Assembly (NCBI RefSeq): GCF_041146395.1
Contig: NC_090999.1
Coordinates: 70,313,001 to 70,377,000 of the forward strand
Origin: Eulemur rufifrons
Taxonomy: Eukaryota; Chordata; Mammalia; Primates; Lemuridae
Reading direction: 5' to 3'
DNA: 64,000 nucleotides
Below, one piece after another: positions 49,855 through 61,834 of the stretch; position 1 is the first letter of the stretch, and each line of letters opens with the position of its first letter. The position numbers and the translations under genes are program-made. The notes beneath the pieces were generated by a model, which was not told the DNA's origin, did not search any database, and saw only the letters and a program-made list of their open reading frames with translations.

Positions 49855-50044
49855 GAAAAAGAAAATTTACTATCTTGAAAAAAAAGCAATGAATGGTCAA
49901 TATAATTATTGAATTAAGCTGACTTCTGACACTGACTTCTAAATTGAAGAAATTGGTTCAACAACAAAAACGCTTCCCAAAGAGAATCTCCTTTTCTTAC
50001 AAAATTTTTTCGTTTGTATATTCCTGATTTTCTTGCCATATTTT

Positions 50045-50351
50045 TTTTGTTTATAAGGTTTTATTAAAATTAGCTTTAATATTAATAATACAGAAATTCA
50101 AGGGTAAAATTTGGCTTTCTCATTTAAACAGGATTTTCTTTTTTTTTTTTTTTATTTCAGCTTATTATGGGGGTACAAAAGTTCAGGTTATATATATTGC
50201 CCATGTCCCTCCCATCCCCCCAAATCTGAGCTTCAAGCGTGTCCATTCCCCAGACAGTCCACATCACACTCATCATGTAGGCATACACCCATCCCCTCCC
50301 GCCACCCCCTACCTCTGTCTGATACCCAATTGGTGTTATTCCCAAATGTGA
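50045..50351 (-). mobile_element. 5'-truncated lemur L1 with a 3' transduction
   Basis: Minus-strand order: about 195 bp of lemur-type L1 3' UTR (complement of 50157-50351, including 'TTATTATGGGGGTACAAAAG'), the L1 signal GAAATAAA and a first A-tail (T-run 50139-50153). Then come about 90 bp of non-L1 sequence (50049-50138) holding a second AATAAA (complement of 50060-50065), and 11 bp later a second A-tail (T-run 50041-50048). TCTTGCCATATTTT is repeated exactly at 50031-50044 and 50352-50365. The empty site would read TT/AAAA on the minus strand, the preferred L1 endonuclease site. L1 transcription evidently read through its own weak signal into source-locus flank. Confidence 0.9.
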
Positions 50352-50389
50352 TCTTGCCATATTTTAACCGTGAAACAATGTGCAAAGTT

Positions 50390-50540
50390 ACTACTTAACT
50401 TCTCCTGTTTGCTTCTTCAACTGTATAATAGGAATAAAAACAATATCTTTCTCACTGTATTCCCTAGTAATTAAATTAGTTCTTAAATTTAAAGTGTTTA
50501 AAATAGTTTGCCTAACACAAAGTATGTGCTTGAGAGTATT
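50390..50540 (+). repeat. MIR SINE
   Basis: 'CTACTTAACTTCTCCTGTTT', 'GCTTCTTCAACTGTATAATA' and then 'GCCTAACACAAAGTATGTGC' follow the MIR core and 3' end in order. Confidence 0.65.
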
Positions 50541-50999
50541 AGATAATATTGTTATTGCTAGCTGCATTAGTATGTTATATGATGATGTTCAGAGTTCTCA
50601 AAACATTTGGTTTTATTATTTCCCAGTAATATTTTACTAGTCAGGAGTTTATGTTTTTATTTATTTATCTATCCTATTTCTTTAAAGCTCTAGGCCAATG
50701 CTTCAAGGATTTGATTGTTCATTTAATTAGTATATATTTTAGCATTAGTTGATGCAAGTGTATTCTATTTCTTTTTCAGAGCTTCAAGCTAATCAAATCT
50801 AGTGTCTCTTTTAGTTTAAAAATATTGGGTCACTTTCATACTGTTCTTGAAGTATAACTTTCAATAATGTTTGCATCCTGTATGGCCTGAAAAAAATCAA
50901 GACATTTTTATTAAATTTTAAGTAAATAACAAATTTCATTACAATCATTTCAAAATTAAATAAGCATAGCAATAACCATTGCATTGTTCATATTTTTAA

Positions 51000-51260
51000 T
51001 AGATTTTATTTTTTAAAAATGCTTTTAAAATTTTAGAACAGTTTTAAGTTCACCGAAAAATTAAATAGAAGGTACAGAGATTTCCTATGCATTTCCCTGC
51101 TCCCATACATTCTCAGATTCCCCCATTATCAACATCCTGTAACATAGTGGTACATTTGTTGCAATTAATGAACCTATGATAACACATCATTATCACTCAA
51201 AGTCCATAGTCTACATTAGGTTTCATTCTTGGAGGAATACATTATTTTATCTAAACATCA
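51000..51260 (-). repeat. Old L1 (L1MB/L1MC-like) 3' UTR fragment
   Basis: Clear antisense match in order: 'TTTTAGAACAGTTTTAAGTT', 'AGGTACAGAGATTTCCTATG', 'CCCCCATTATCAACATCCTG', 'GTGGTACATTTGTTGCAATT' and 'AAAGTCCATAGTCTACATTA'. No tail preserved. Confidence 0.85.
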
Positions 51261-52120
51261 GACTCAATCATTACCCTTTAAAGTCTATAGAACAAAAGTG
51301 TTATAATTCCCAGATATCATCACCACCATTATTGTCATTATTAGTATTATTATTATGAATTATGTTTCTCAAGCAGAACCTTAAGTAATATTCTTCATCA
51401 GAAGCCACACACACACACGTGCACAACATACAAACACACACAAGGATGAAAGATGGAAGCATTAGTATTCTTAAATGATCATATGGGGACATTACAAGAA
51501 ATATTAGAATGTTACAGACTTCAGAATCCTGCTATGCCTGGTTTCCTGCTGTGCCACACTATTCCTGCCTTTCACAGTAAGATGTCATGCACAGCAGGAG
51601 AACTAGACAAAAAGGCTCCTAATAATCAGTAATGACCCAACATTCAAAGATATTGGCTCTGCAAACCTTGAAAATAATCATAGTTTTCGCTGGGGTTTGT
51701 GTTTATCTGCAGCTTTTAAACCATTTGTTAGAAGACAACAGAGCAATTAATGATTAGTTTCCATGCAATCAGAAGGCACAGAGCATTTTAAACACGCCTT
51801 CAGTCCCTAAACACTCTATTAGTAGTACCCACCATGTATTATGTGGGAATATAGGCATTCACATACTATTATCAGTTCGGCAGTATATATGATACCTATA
51901 AATAAAAAACCTTCTCTACATTACTCTTCACATATCTGGAAGAATCTATTCAAAGAGATAGAAAAAAAACATGCTACTTCCTCTATATCTGTTAAATATG
52001 TCAGCAAACAAAAAAAATTAATTTGTTGCATTTATGTCCAGATAAAATAATTTAGAACATTGTAGAAATTATGGAGTGTAGACTAGTGTTATTGTGAAAC
52101 CTATCATTAACAGTATTTGC
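51261..52120. other. Unassigned sequence
   Basis: Contains a broken (CA)n patch at 51405-51440; otherwise no feature recognised. Confidence 0.45.
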
Positions 52121-52139
52121 TTTTCAAAATATATTGCTT

Positions 52140-52426
52140 GGTCAGGCGTGGTGGTTCATGTCTGTAATCCCACTGTTTTGGGAGGTGAGGCAGGGAGGAT
52201 TGCTTGAGGCCTGAAGTTCAAGACCAGCCTGGTCAAAGTAGCGAGATGCCATCTCCATAAAGAATAAAAAAATTAACCAAACACATGCTTATAGTTCAGC
52301 AACTTGAGAGGCTAGAGCAGGAGGATCGCTTGAGCCCAGGAGTTCGAGGTTACATTGAACTAAGACTGTGCCACTGCACTCCATCCTAGGTGACAGAGTG
52401 AGACTCTGTCTCAAAAAAAAAAAAAA
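52140..52426 (+). mobile_element. Old dimeric Alu (AluJ-like)
   Basis: Both arms are present with the primate-wide short linker ('AATAAAAAAATTAACCAAAC'), with many CpG losses and small deletions. Flanks ATATATTGCT (52129-52138) and ATACATTGCT (52429-52438) differ at one base, an aged target duplication. Confidence 0.93.
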
Positions 52427-52439
52427 AAATACATTGCTC

Positions 52440-52820
52440 AAAGAAATGAATATTAGTATTAAAGTACTTTCATAAGCATTAATTTTTTTAAAGCAAAAAG
52501 TTACTTTTCCATGTTAAATTTTGGGATAGTAATATGGAAAATTGAACTAAGGTTTTAAAAACTTTAGGTGTCATTTAGGGAATAAATGAAAAACAGGATC
52601 AAACTACTGAAAATGCATGTAAAAACTCATTTCCTTGAAGTAGTAACAAAAGAACAACTAGTTCTGTCAAATCTAGAGGTTGGAAAGAAACTACAATTTT
52701 ATTGAATTAAACTGAAAATCTCTATTTCTCCCTATAACATATTATTAAAATGGTAGTCCAATCTCTTTAAATAAGTCCCATGACAGAAATATCACTGCTA
52801 ATTATGCAATCAAAAAGCTA
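52440..52820. other. Unassigned AT-rich sequence
   Basis: No feature recognised between the Alu and the L1 fragment. Confidence 0.45.
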
Positions 52821-52825
52821 ATAAA

Positions 52826-53189
52826 ATTATTCGCTAATCATAAGGGAAATGCAAATTAAAACCACAATGAGGTACCACCTCACACCTTTTAGGGTGGTTC
52901 TCATCAAACAGACAAGATATATAATATCATATGTTGGTTAGGATGTGGAGAAAAAGGAATTCTTATACATTGTTGATGGGAATGTAAATTGGCACAGCCA
53001 TTATGGAAAATAGTATGGAGGTTTCTCAAAAAATTCAAAATAGAACTAACATATGATCCAATAATCCCACTTCCAGGTATATATCCAAAGGAAATGAAAT
53101 CAGTATGTTGAAAAGATACCTCCACTCTCATGTTTATTACAGCAATTATTTTCAGTAGCCAAGATATAGAAACAATCTAAATATCCATC
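52826..53189 (+). mobile_element. L1 ORF2 C-terminal fragment
   Basis: 'AAATGCAAATTAAAACCACA', 'GGATGTGGAGAAAAAGGAAT', 'TACATTGTTGATGGGAATGT' and 'AACATATGATCCAATAATCC' follow ORF2 order. It stops at the start of the LTR at 53190 and does not resume after it on the same strand. Confidence 0.92.
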
Positions 53190-53545
53190 TAATATAGTTT
53201 GGACATTTGTTCCTTTCAAATCTCATGTTGAAATTTGATCCCCAGTGTTGGAGGTGGGGTCTAATGAGAGGTGTTTGGGTCATGGTGGCAAATGGACTTG
53301 GTGTTGTCCTTGCAGTAATGAGTAAGTTCTTATTCTACTAGTTCCCACTGGAGTAAACAGTTAGAGTCTGGCACCCTCCCTCCCACCTTGCTTCTTCTCT
53401 TGCCATATGATTGCCACATACCAGCCTTCCTTTGCCTTCTGCCATGAGTGGAAGCAGCCTGAAGCCCTCACTGGAAGCAGATGCTTGCACCATGCTTCTT
53501 CTACAGCCTGCAGAACGATGAGCCAAATAAAACTCTTTGAGAATT
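53190..53545 (+). mobile_element. MaLR LTR (MST/MLT1-like), 3' truncated
   Basis: It begins 'TAATATAGTTTGGACATTTG' and continues 'AATCTCATGTTGAAATTTGA', 'CCCAGTGTTGGAGGTGGGG' and 'TTTGCCTTCTGCCATGAGTG', with the polyadenylation region 'GAGCCAAATAAAACTCTTTG'. These are the conserved blocks of the THE1/MST/MLT1 group. The usual terminal stretch ending in a CTAATA-type motif is missing. Confidence 0.85.
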
Positions 53546-53559
53546 TGATTATTAAATAC

Positions 53560-54725
53560 TTGAAGATAGTCTTGTTTGGGTTCGATCTACTTGGTATTCT
53601 ATGATCTTCTTATACCTTAATATTGATATCTTTCTCTAGATTTGGAAAGTTCTCTATTATAATTTCTTTAAATAAACTTTCTATCCCAAACTGTCTCTTT
53701 ACCTCCTCTTTATTTCCAATAACTGTTAGATTTGCATTTCTGAGGTTATCTTATAGATCTTGTAGGTGATAATTTCACATATCTTCATCACTCCAGGATT
53801 GGTCACTGGATTAGTTCTTTTGGTGAGGTCATGTTTTCCTAAATGTTTTTGATACTTGTGGATATTTATCAATGTCTGGTCATTGAAGTGTTAGGTATTT
53901 ATTCTAATCTTTGCAGTCTGGGCTTGTTTGACCCATTCTTCTTCTTTTTTTTTTTATTTCAGAATATTATGGGGGTAAAAACATTTTGGTTACATGTAAT
54001 GCCTTTGCCTGGCCCAAGCCAGGGCTAGAAGCATGCCCTTCCCCCATACAGTGTGCTCTAGCTCCATTAGTTGTGAGTTTACCTCTCCCCTGCCCCCTAC
54101 CTAATTGGCACCCAATGAATATTACTACCATGTGGATGAAACATTGAGAAAAGAAATTGTAGAAGATGTAAACAGATGGAAAAATCTACCATGCTCATGG
54201 ATTGGCAGAATCAATATCATTAAAATGTCCATACTATCTAAAGTGATCTACAGAATTAATGCAATCCCTATCAAAGTACCATCATCATTCTTTACAGTTC
54301 TAGAAAAAATGATTCCATGCTTTGTATGGAACCAGAGAAGATCTCATCTGGCCAGGCTGGTCTAAATGGTCCCTCCATGGGCGCTGGTAGAATTTTGCCC
54401 TGTGCTCTGTTCCCCTGTGACAAGGCGACCCTGATTTCTAATGCAAAGTCCCACAGTCACTGTACTCTTTCCATACCCACCCCCATGGTAGTGCTGAAGG
54501 ATGGGGGAGAAGTAGCAAAAGCAATACAAGACTGTCTTTTCTGTCCTCTTCAGTGCCTTGTTCTTTGATATCATGTTAAAACCAGGTACTGTGATTGCTC
54601 ACCTGATTTTTAGTTCCTTTGAAGGTGCTTCCTTGCCTAGATAGTTGTTGAATTTTGTGTTCATGCAGAGGAACGATTACTGGAGGTTTCAAGTTGGCCA
54701 CCTTGCTCAGCTCCCTCTCCTTTGA
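53560..54725 (-). mobile_element. Antisense L1 (older type) 5' UTR, interrupted
   Basis: 'TTGGAAAGTTCTCTATTATA', 'TTAAATAAACTTTCTATCCC' and 'TATCTTATAGATCTTGTAGG' precede the nested L1 at 53943. After it, 'AGTTCCTTTGAAGGTGCTTC', 'AGATAGTTGTTGAATTTTGT' and 'GGCCACCTTGCTCAGCTCCC' end near 54723. Read in reverse, the latter gives the GAGCAAGGTGGCC start of an L1. The element therefore starts at about 54723 and runs leftwards. No ORF1 or ORF2 follows. Confidence 0.68.
53943..54358 (-). mobile_element. Twin-primed lemur L1 (3' UTR plus inverted ORF2 piece)
   Basis: From 53943 a T-run is followed by the lemur-type L1 3' UTR in antisense ('ATTATGGGGGTAAAAACATT', 'CTACCTAATTGGCACCCAAT') to about 54133. 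Sequence then switches to sense ORF2: the frame at 54105-54365 encodes '[20 protein letters not shown]', '[17 protein letters not shown]' and '[13 protein letters not shown]', a well-known ORF2 stretch after the reverse transcriptase. One strand change within 420 bp, with the tail on the outer 3' side, is the form left by twin priming. Target duplications were not found. Confidence 0.86.
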
Positions 54726-55715
54726 CTCATTTTTTGACTCAAAAAGATATATATGCCATGCTTAAGGCTCCCACATTTTCTTACGTCGCATGAGAATTTT
54801 GTCTCAAGTCAATTCTAGAAGAGATCTAAGTAATGTTTCAAATAGCATTTTAACTGTTTGTTTATGTGTTTTATTTATTGCATTAGTGCCTAGCTAGGAC
54901 TTAGCTATTACGTACTATTAGCCAAGTTGCAGAAAAGTTTGTAATTTTTTCCTTTAAAACTGTACATAATTACTTTTTAAATGTAGCTGCAAGAAATATG
55001 GTTTCATGCATTGGGATGCTCTCTGTTATCAAGAATAACACTAATTTATAGCTTTACAAAAAAAGAAATAATTTTTAAATTAGTATCCGAATATACCTAT
55101 TCTTTTAAAGTGTGTTGTTATTGTTCATTGCTCCTCTGCCTCCAATCCGCAACTAGGACAACGCTTGACCTTTGCAAGTTGACCTAAAATGTCTTCTCAG
55201 TCCCCTTTATTTTCCTTTCCTCCTATTCCATCCTAAAAAATGAGGCTGCAGGTTTATAACAATCTTATCTGAAATCATGTATGCAATATAGTTTTATGAA
55301 AATTTAAGTACTTAATTATCTTTAAATGAATACTCAGGAAAGGACATGTAGGAACTCTAAGATTACTTTCTAGCTCCATTGCCTGGGAAATATATGGTAA
55401 ACTCTATATAAGAAGATGACTTGCATAGCAATTTTACTCTAAAATGTGGGGTAGATTATTTTCAGTTCTTTAGTTTTAACATTTCAAGATCTGTCTTCAC
55501 AAAGCTTTGGGGAAAAGGTTGAATATATTCTGACCAAGCAGTATGCTTTGAACTTCAAATAAGTAGAGAATACATGGGATTTCCAACATAAATATTTAAT
55601 TTTAATATTTCTATTTTTAATTTAGCTTTTGAAAAATAGGCTTTTCCTTTTTATCTCAGTTTTTAGCTATTTACATACTTTTTCAGTTTATTCATTAATT
55701 TAATTATTATTACCA

Positions 55716-55788
55716 GAAACAAACACATACACGTGCAAACACACACACACATATGCAAATACACACACACACACACACTCACACACAG
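55716..55788 (+). repeat. (CA)n imperfect microsatellite
   Basis: Three CA runs separated by ATATGCAAAT and similar short breaks. Confidence 0.93.
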
Positions 55789-58179
55789 TCCTTGGATGAA
55801 TTTTTTAAAAATCCCACAGTGCTATCTCTATCAGCCAAGTATGGTGGTCACCTAAACCTCGGATGGAAGCCACTTTTGCTTTTTTTCTTTATCCTTAAAT
55901 TCTCAGACAAAGTTAATGGGAAATAAATCTACCCCCCACCCAGTAAAGATGATTTGAAGACTGTACATAATGTGGTTGTTTAAGAACCAAGGCAAATACC
56001 ACAGACTTATTTTTAATACCAAGTTATGCAAAGTATTAATCCTAATCATTTAATATCATGTTATGTAAAATATCAATCCTAATATGTTTCTGTTGGAGAC
56101 CACATTGTTTCTCCCATGAAGAGTCTCTCTCTACCCAGAGGGACAGGAATTACTTCAGGATTATATTTCTGTAATCATTGCATCACTCTCCGATAATAGC
56201 TTCCCTCCTTAGATGCTCTCCAATGATATGCCTCCTCTGGGAGCATTAAAGTAGCAAGTCCCCTAGACTGAAAGCTCATTTATCAAGTCCAATTTCTCAG
56301 ACAGCCATCTGTTAAGTATAAAGATTCATGATTTGATAATCACTGTTCTCACTGTTTTTCAAATCACTTCTTTGAAGTAAATAATCTCTATGCCATTACT
56401 AGAAAATAGATTGAAATTGTCCCAATTCAATACTTTCTTATATGGATGATGATTAATTTGTAGCAATAGCAAGTACAGCATTAAATAAATTATAGGATTA
56501 TATACATAGTAGAGGTAAAAGGCTCATTCTCCATTCTCACATTTGAAGAATTAACATAATAAAAAATTGTGTTACTCCTAAACTGTATATTACTAATCTA
56601 TATTTTTCTACTTTGAAATTGGTAAGTACTTAACTATCATTACTTTTTAGAGTCATCAGAAGACTTAAATAATCTGTGGCACTTGTCCATGAAGATATGT
56701 TCACAAGCAGCATCTAGTGGCTAAAATTTATTTTATATTGGCAGGTGTTGGCCTGAGAGAACATTGCTAGGCTCCTCCTGTCTTGAATGACATTGTACAT
56801 CATTAATCTTGACAATAGGAATTGCACCTGCTTCCTGTGATTTCACCATGCATGTTTCACCAAATGCTTGGCATGACTATTGTTGAAACTTTAAATATTA
56901 TGCTACCATGCAGAAACCCTGACCAGGCAGGCAATGTTGAGCTCAGGCAGCAAAATACTGAGATAGGAGAAATAAATAAACTAAATTGAGTCACAGGATA
57001 GTTTGTTATTGTTTAAGATACATGCTTTAATCTAACAAAGCTGCCTCATCTCTCTTAACATCCTGATAAGAGTCCGTATAAGACAACTCAAGACCACAAA
57101 GAAGTAAACTATGATGAAAACACATAATATCAACTCACAAAAAATATGGATGATACCTCCTGGTTGTGTCTGGAATTAATTTATTTAAATGAATAGTTTT
57201 AGGGATTTATTGTAAGGGTGTCTCTGCTAAGGACATCTAATTATAGGCCTGAATATAGGATGAAAAATAACAATGAGACTTTGGAGGTACTCAGAAGTTT
57301 GCAGAATTAGCAATCATTTGGAGTTGCCCAAAAACTTACTTCATGAAAGAACCAAATCCAAAAGTATAAAAGGGAAGAAAGAAGACATCAGAATTCCCCT
57401 ATTCTGGGACACAGAACAATATAAACAGCCATGGCTTTGAGGTAAGGGAAGGCAGTTAGTACAGCATCAATCACAATCTCTTTTAGAAGAAGAGAGCTTG
57501 TATGTTAAATAGATTGGAATATTGTGTTCTGTTCTTGCTAAGAAAATGTTTGGGAAATAGATAGAAAGATCCAGAGATGATGACCTTGCATTTTACTACA
57601 CCCACCAAATACCATCATATCTTAAACCAATTACACTGTGATTTAACTTCCTACATGAGAACTTCATTTCTAGTATACAATTTCATCTTCTGTTAATCAA
57701 CAAGAAATATGATCACCTCTGAATCACCAGTGAATACCGTGATCTCACCAGTTTTTCAAAGTAATTAAGAAAATAGTACATATACAGGAAACTCCATTGT
57801 CTTTAGTAAAATAATGGCTGAAGATTTATGATATTTACATACAATTTTCAAAGGATCATTTTCTGTAATGGCAACAACAAAAGAAAAGAAGGGTACTATT
57901 TAAGATAATTACTAAACATATTTAAGGCCCATAAAACATAAATTGAAAACAAAATAATAGGATAGGATAATAATTCTATCTGCTTGAGATGTGATATAAA
58001 GTTAAATCTGTGATCGCCCTTCTTCTGTAGGTGAAATCAACACATACTCTTTCCACTTGTATAAACCTACTGCAACTTGGCAGCCAGATGATATTGGTCT
58101 ACTCATATGGAGAGGTCATATACACTCCCGGTCAATTCTGATCATTTTTAAATTTGATTTTCACCTTTTTTCTCTATTT

Positions 58180-58209
58180 ATGTGTGTGTGTGTGTGTGTG
58201 CGTGTGTGT
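58180..58209 (+). repeat. (TG)n microsatellite
   Basis: About 14 TG dinucleotides with one C interruption. Confidence 0.95.
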
Positions 58210-58289
58210 TTAAATTCATAGAATTATAAGTGTATCCAGAGATGAAATATAATGACATATAGGATCTATCACTAATTCCAGTAGAGTAT

Positions 58290-58360
58290 ACACTAGCTAA
58301 AAGTCTGGGTTAGCTTCTTTAATCTTAGTCACTTCATCTATAAAATGAGTTAGAAAGATA
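58290..58360 (+). repeat. MIR SINE core fragment
   Basis: 'AAGTCTGGGTTAGCTTCTTT' followed by 'CACTTCATCTATAAAATGAG' matches the MIR core order (tail of the core, then the TCATCTGTAAAATG motif). Confidence 0.6.
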
Positions 58361-59610
58361 AACTGATATTTTTGCATTGCAAGGTGTTTTTGCTTGTTTT
58401 ATTCTGGGTTTTTTTTTGCTTTTTGCATTTTTTGTTTTATTCTTGTTTTTGTTGACCAGCACTTCTTTTTTTGAAAACATACATTGTTTCCCCCTCTTTG
58501 GAAGGAAAATAACTCCTCTCCATTCTCATTTCATTTGGTTGGGGCAGAAGCAGAGATGATATATTCTACCCCTCTATTCCTCAATCCTCCTATCCTATTG
58601 AGTACAGGGTTTATAACATAAGCTTAACTAATCACTGTCTTCCAATCTCTTGGCTAAAACTATTATGTCAATGATAGGAGATGGAATTGGCCCAATTAGA
58701 GTGAAACTTAGGGCTTTTGCTAAAATTATTAAGAAAGAAACACTCTTTTTATGTTGGCATAGTCAACTATTAATAGTTGAATACATGAATGAGACTCTGG
58801 GTGATATTATCAAACATGCATATCAAGATTCTACATGAGCATAAAAATATAATAAAGGATAGAGCAGAGCAGTGGAGAGAAATAGTTGCACCATTTCAAA
58901 TAATGCTGTCGTTTCAAATCTTGGATCCAGTCATGTCTGAAGCTAATGAGTTTCACTCTCTTGAACTCTCTAGTTTCATGAGCTAAAATATTTCCCTCTA
59001 AATCAAATATGTAGTTTGAGTTAATGTTGTATCATCTATAACAGTGAAAGCCCCAGTGGATCCACTCTCAAAAGTAGAAAGACTTACATAAAAAATATAT
59101 TCTCTATAAAACCTGGATTACTTAATTCCGTTAATTCCATTTTATGCTTTGCTTCGTTCTTTGACACACAAAAAAGAAGTAATATTATAAGCTAGTCCAA
59201 TATTCATGTATTTAACTAAAACTTTATGTGGATAAAATAAAATTGTTTCTATATTTTAAGTTTATTCATTTTAGAGTGATTTTATTTGTAAGTCATTAGA
59301 GACTTGGCTACACAATAAGTTAGCATATTGAAACCCCAACAATTGCCAACACTATACAAAAAACACTTAATATCTCTTTTATTCTAGAATTCTTTCAGAG
59401 CTGGATATCAGAATAAGAAGATCTACTATTATCACACACAATCTCTACCCTTAGATAAGCAGTTATGGGTAATGTGAATCGGTTTCTGTTCCTTGAAGTG
59501 CTAACACATATCCTAGTAAAAAAGTACTAAGAATACCAAATATCTACATATTTACTGTAAAAGTAAGTTCTAAATCCAAGGTTCTATAAAGATATTACAA
59601 ACCTGCTAAT
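58361..59610. other. Unassigned sequence
   Basis: Two overlapping small frames at 58650-58838 and 58789-58986 show no recognisable domain and are not called genes. No other feature was found. Confidence 0.45.
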
Positions 59611-59626
59611 AAAAAAGCTGCCACTC

Positions 59627-61820
59627 TTTAGGAACAAGGCACTCTTTTTCAACACAATGCTTGAATTCCCAGCTAATTCAGTAAGACCAGAAATGGAAAT
59701 AAAAGGTATATAGATTGGTAAGAAAGAAATAATACTATCTTTCTTTGCAAATGACAAGATTGTCTATGTAGGAAATCCCTAATAATCTACAAAAATATTC
59801 CTAGAACATATAAGAGATTATAGCAAAGTTGCAGAATGCAATATTAATATACAAATTCAATAGCTTTCCTATATGCCAGTAATGAACATGTGGAATTTGA
59901 AAGTAAAAATCATTTACATTAGCACCCCCCATAATGAAATACTTTGGTATAAATTTAGCAAAATATGTACAATATTCATATGAGGAAAACTACAAAACTC
60001 TAATGAAAAAAATCACAGAAGAACTAAATAGAGAGATAGATATTTCATATTAATGGATAAGAAGACTCAATATTGTCAAGATGCCAGTTCTTTCCAACTT
60101 TATCTATATAATCAATGCAATCCCAACTAAAATTTCAGCAAGTTATGCTGATTCTAACGTGTATATGGAGAGGGAAACGACCTAAAATAGCCAGCACCAT
60201 ATTCAAGGAGTAAAGCAAAGTCAAAGGACTGATGCTACCTGACATCAAGACTTACTATAAAGCAGTAGTAATGGATACAGTGTGGCATTGCTGAAAGAAT
60301 AGATAATTAGATCAATGAAACAAAATAGAGAGCCCAGAATTAGACCCACATAAACACAGTCAACTGATTTTGACAAAGAAGCAAATGCAATACTATGGAG
60401 CAAAGATAGTGTTTTCAACAAATGATGCTTGAACAATTAAATATCCACAGGTTAAAAAAAATGGATCTAGACATGGACCTCACACCCTTCACAAAAATTA
60501 ACTCAAAATCAATCAAAGATCTAAATGTAAAACATGAAATTATAGAACTCCTAGAAGATAAATAGAAGAAAATTTAGATGACCTGGGATTTGGTGATCAC
60601 GTTTTAGATAAAACACCAAAGGCAAGATCTATAAAGAAATATTTAATAAGTTGGATTTAATTAAAATTAAAAACCTCTGCTTTTCAAAAGACACTGTCAA
60701 GCAAGTGAGAAGGCAAACAACAGACTGGGAGAAAATATTTGCAAAAACATATGACTGTTATTCAAAGTATGAACAGAACTCTTTACACTGAACAATAAGA
60801 AAACAAACAACCCAATTTAAAAATAGGCCAAAAATCTGAACAGACCCTCACCAAAGAAGATGTATAAATGACAATTATGCTATGAAAAGATGCTCCACAT
60901 CACATGCCATTAGGGAATTGCAAATTGAGACAACAAAGAGACACCACTTCACACCTCTTAGAATGGCATAACCTGAAACACTGAGAGTGTCAAATGCTGG
61001 CAAGGATATGGCACAATAGGAACTTTCATTCTTCACTGGTGGGAATGCAAAATGGTGTAGCCACATTGGCAGATAATTTGACAGTTTCTTACAAAACTAA
61101 ATATACTTTTGACATATTATATAATAATCGTGCTCCTCAGTATTTACCCAAAGGAATTGAAAACTTATGTCCACACAAAAACCTGCACACGGATGTTTAT
61201 AGTAGATTTATTCATAATTGCCCTAACTTGGAAGGAACAAAGATGTCCATCAGAAGGCAAATTGGTAAATAAACTGTGGTACATCCAGACAATGGAACGT
61301 TAATCAACACTAAAAAGAAATGAGCTATCAAGTCATGAAAAGACGTGCAGGAAACCTAAATGTATATTACTAAATAAAAGAAGCCAATCTGAAAGGGCTC
61401 TATAATGTATGATTTCAAATATATGACACTTTGGAAAAGAAAAAACTATGACTATGGTAAAAGATCAGCCAGTGGTTGGCGGGGAGGGAAGAATGAATAG
61501 GTGGTGCATAGAGGACATTTTTAGGGTAGTGAAACTAGTCTCTATGGTACTACAGTGTGGATACATGTCATCATACGTTTATCCAAATCCATAGAATGGA
61601 CACCACCAAGATTGAATTCTAATGTAATTGAGGGACTTTTAGTGGTAATGATATCTCAACATATTCATTGATTGTAACAAATGTATCACTCTGGGGCAAG
61701 ATACTGATAGTGAGGGAAGCCGTGCATGTGTGGAGGAAGGAGGTCTATGAGAACCCTTTATATTTTCAACATTTTCTGTGAACCTAAAACTATTATACAA
61801 AATAAGTTTATTTAAAAAAA
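59627..61820 (+). mobile_element. Old L1 (L1MC/L1MD-like), ORF2 second half plus 3' UTR
   Basis: It enters ORF2 in the reverse transcriptase near the Asp-Asp block (about 59745, 'TTTGCAAATGACAAGATTGT'). It continues through 'CAATATTGTCAAGATGCCAG', 'ATTTTGACAAAGAAGCAAAT', 'GACTGGGAGAAAATATTTGC' and 'TGGGAATGCAAAATGGTGTA' to an old-type 3' UTR ('GTGAACCTAAAACTATTATA') and an A-run at 61814-61825. The flanks AAAAAAGCTGCCACTC (59611-59626) and AAAAAAACTGCCCTC (61819-61833) differ by one substitution and one gap, a plausible old target duplication that also fixes the 5' truncation point. Frames are heavily broken. Confidence 0.92.
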
Positions 61821-61834
61821 AAAAACTGCCCTCA

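Larger units (their letters stand above)
54730..58285. other. Unassigned sequence
   Basis: No gene, RNA or named repeat recognised over 3.5 kb apart from CA/GT simple repeats. Base composition is less extreme at 56700-56950, but nothing there matches a family I know. Confidence 0.4.

Noticed and set aside
57430..57455. ATGGCTTTGAG followed by GTAAGGG, resembling a first coding exon and 5' splice site
   Set aside because: A single short motif with no preceding promoter features or conserved continuation; such matches are frequent by chance.
58650..58838. Frame with 'IGDGIGP', like the nucleotide-binding start of isocitrate dehydrogenases
   Set aside because: Only a seven-residue resemblance; the following residues do not continue the family and the frame ends after 62 codons.
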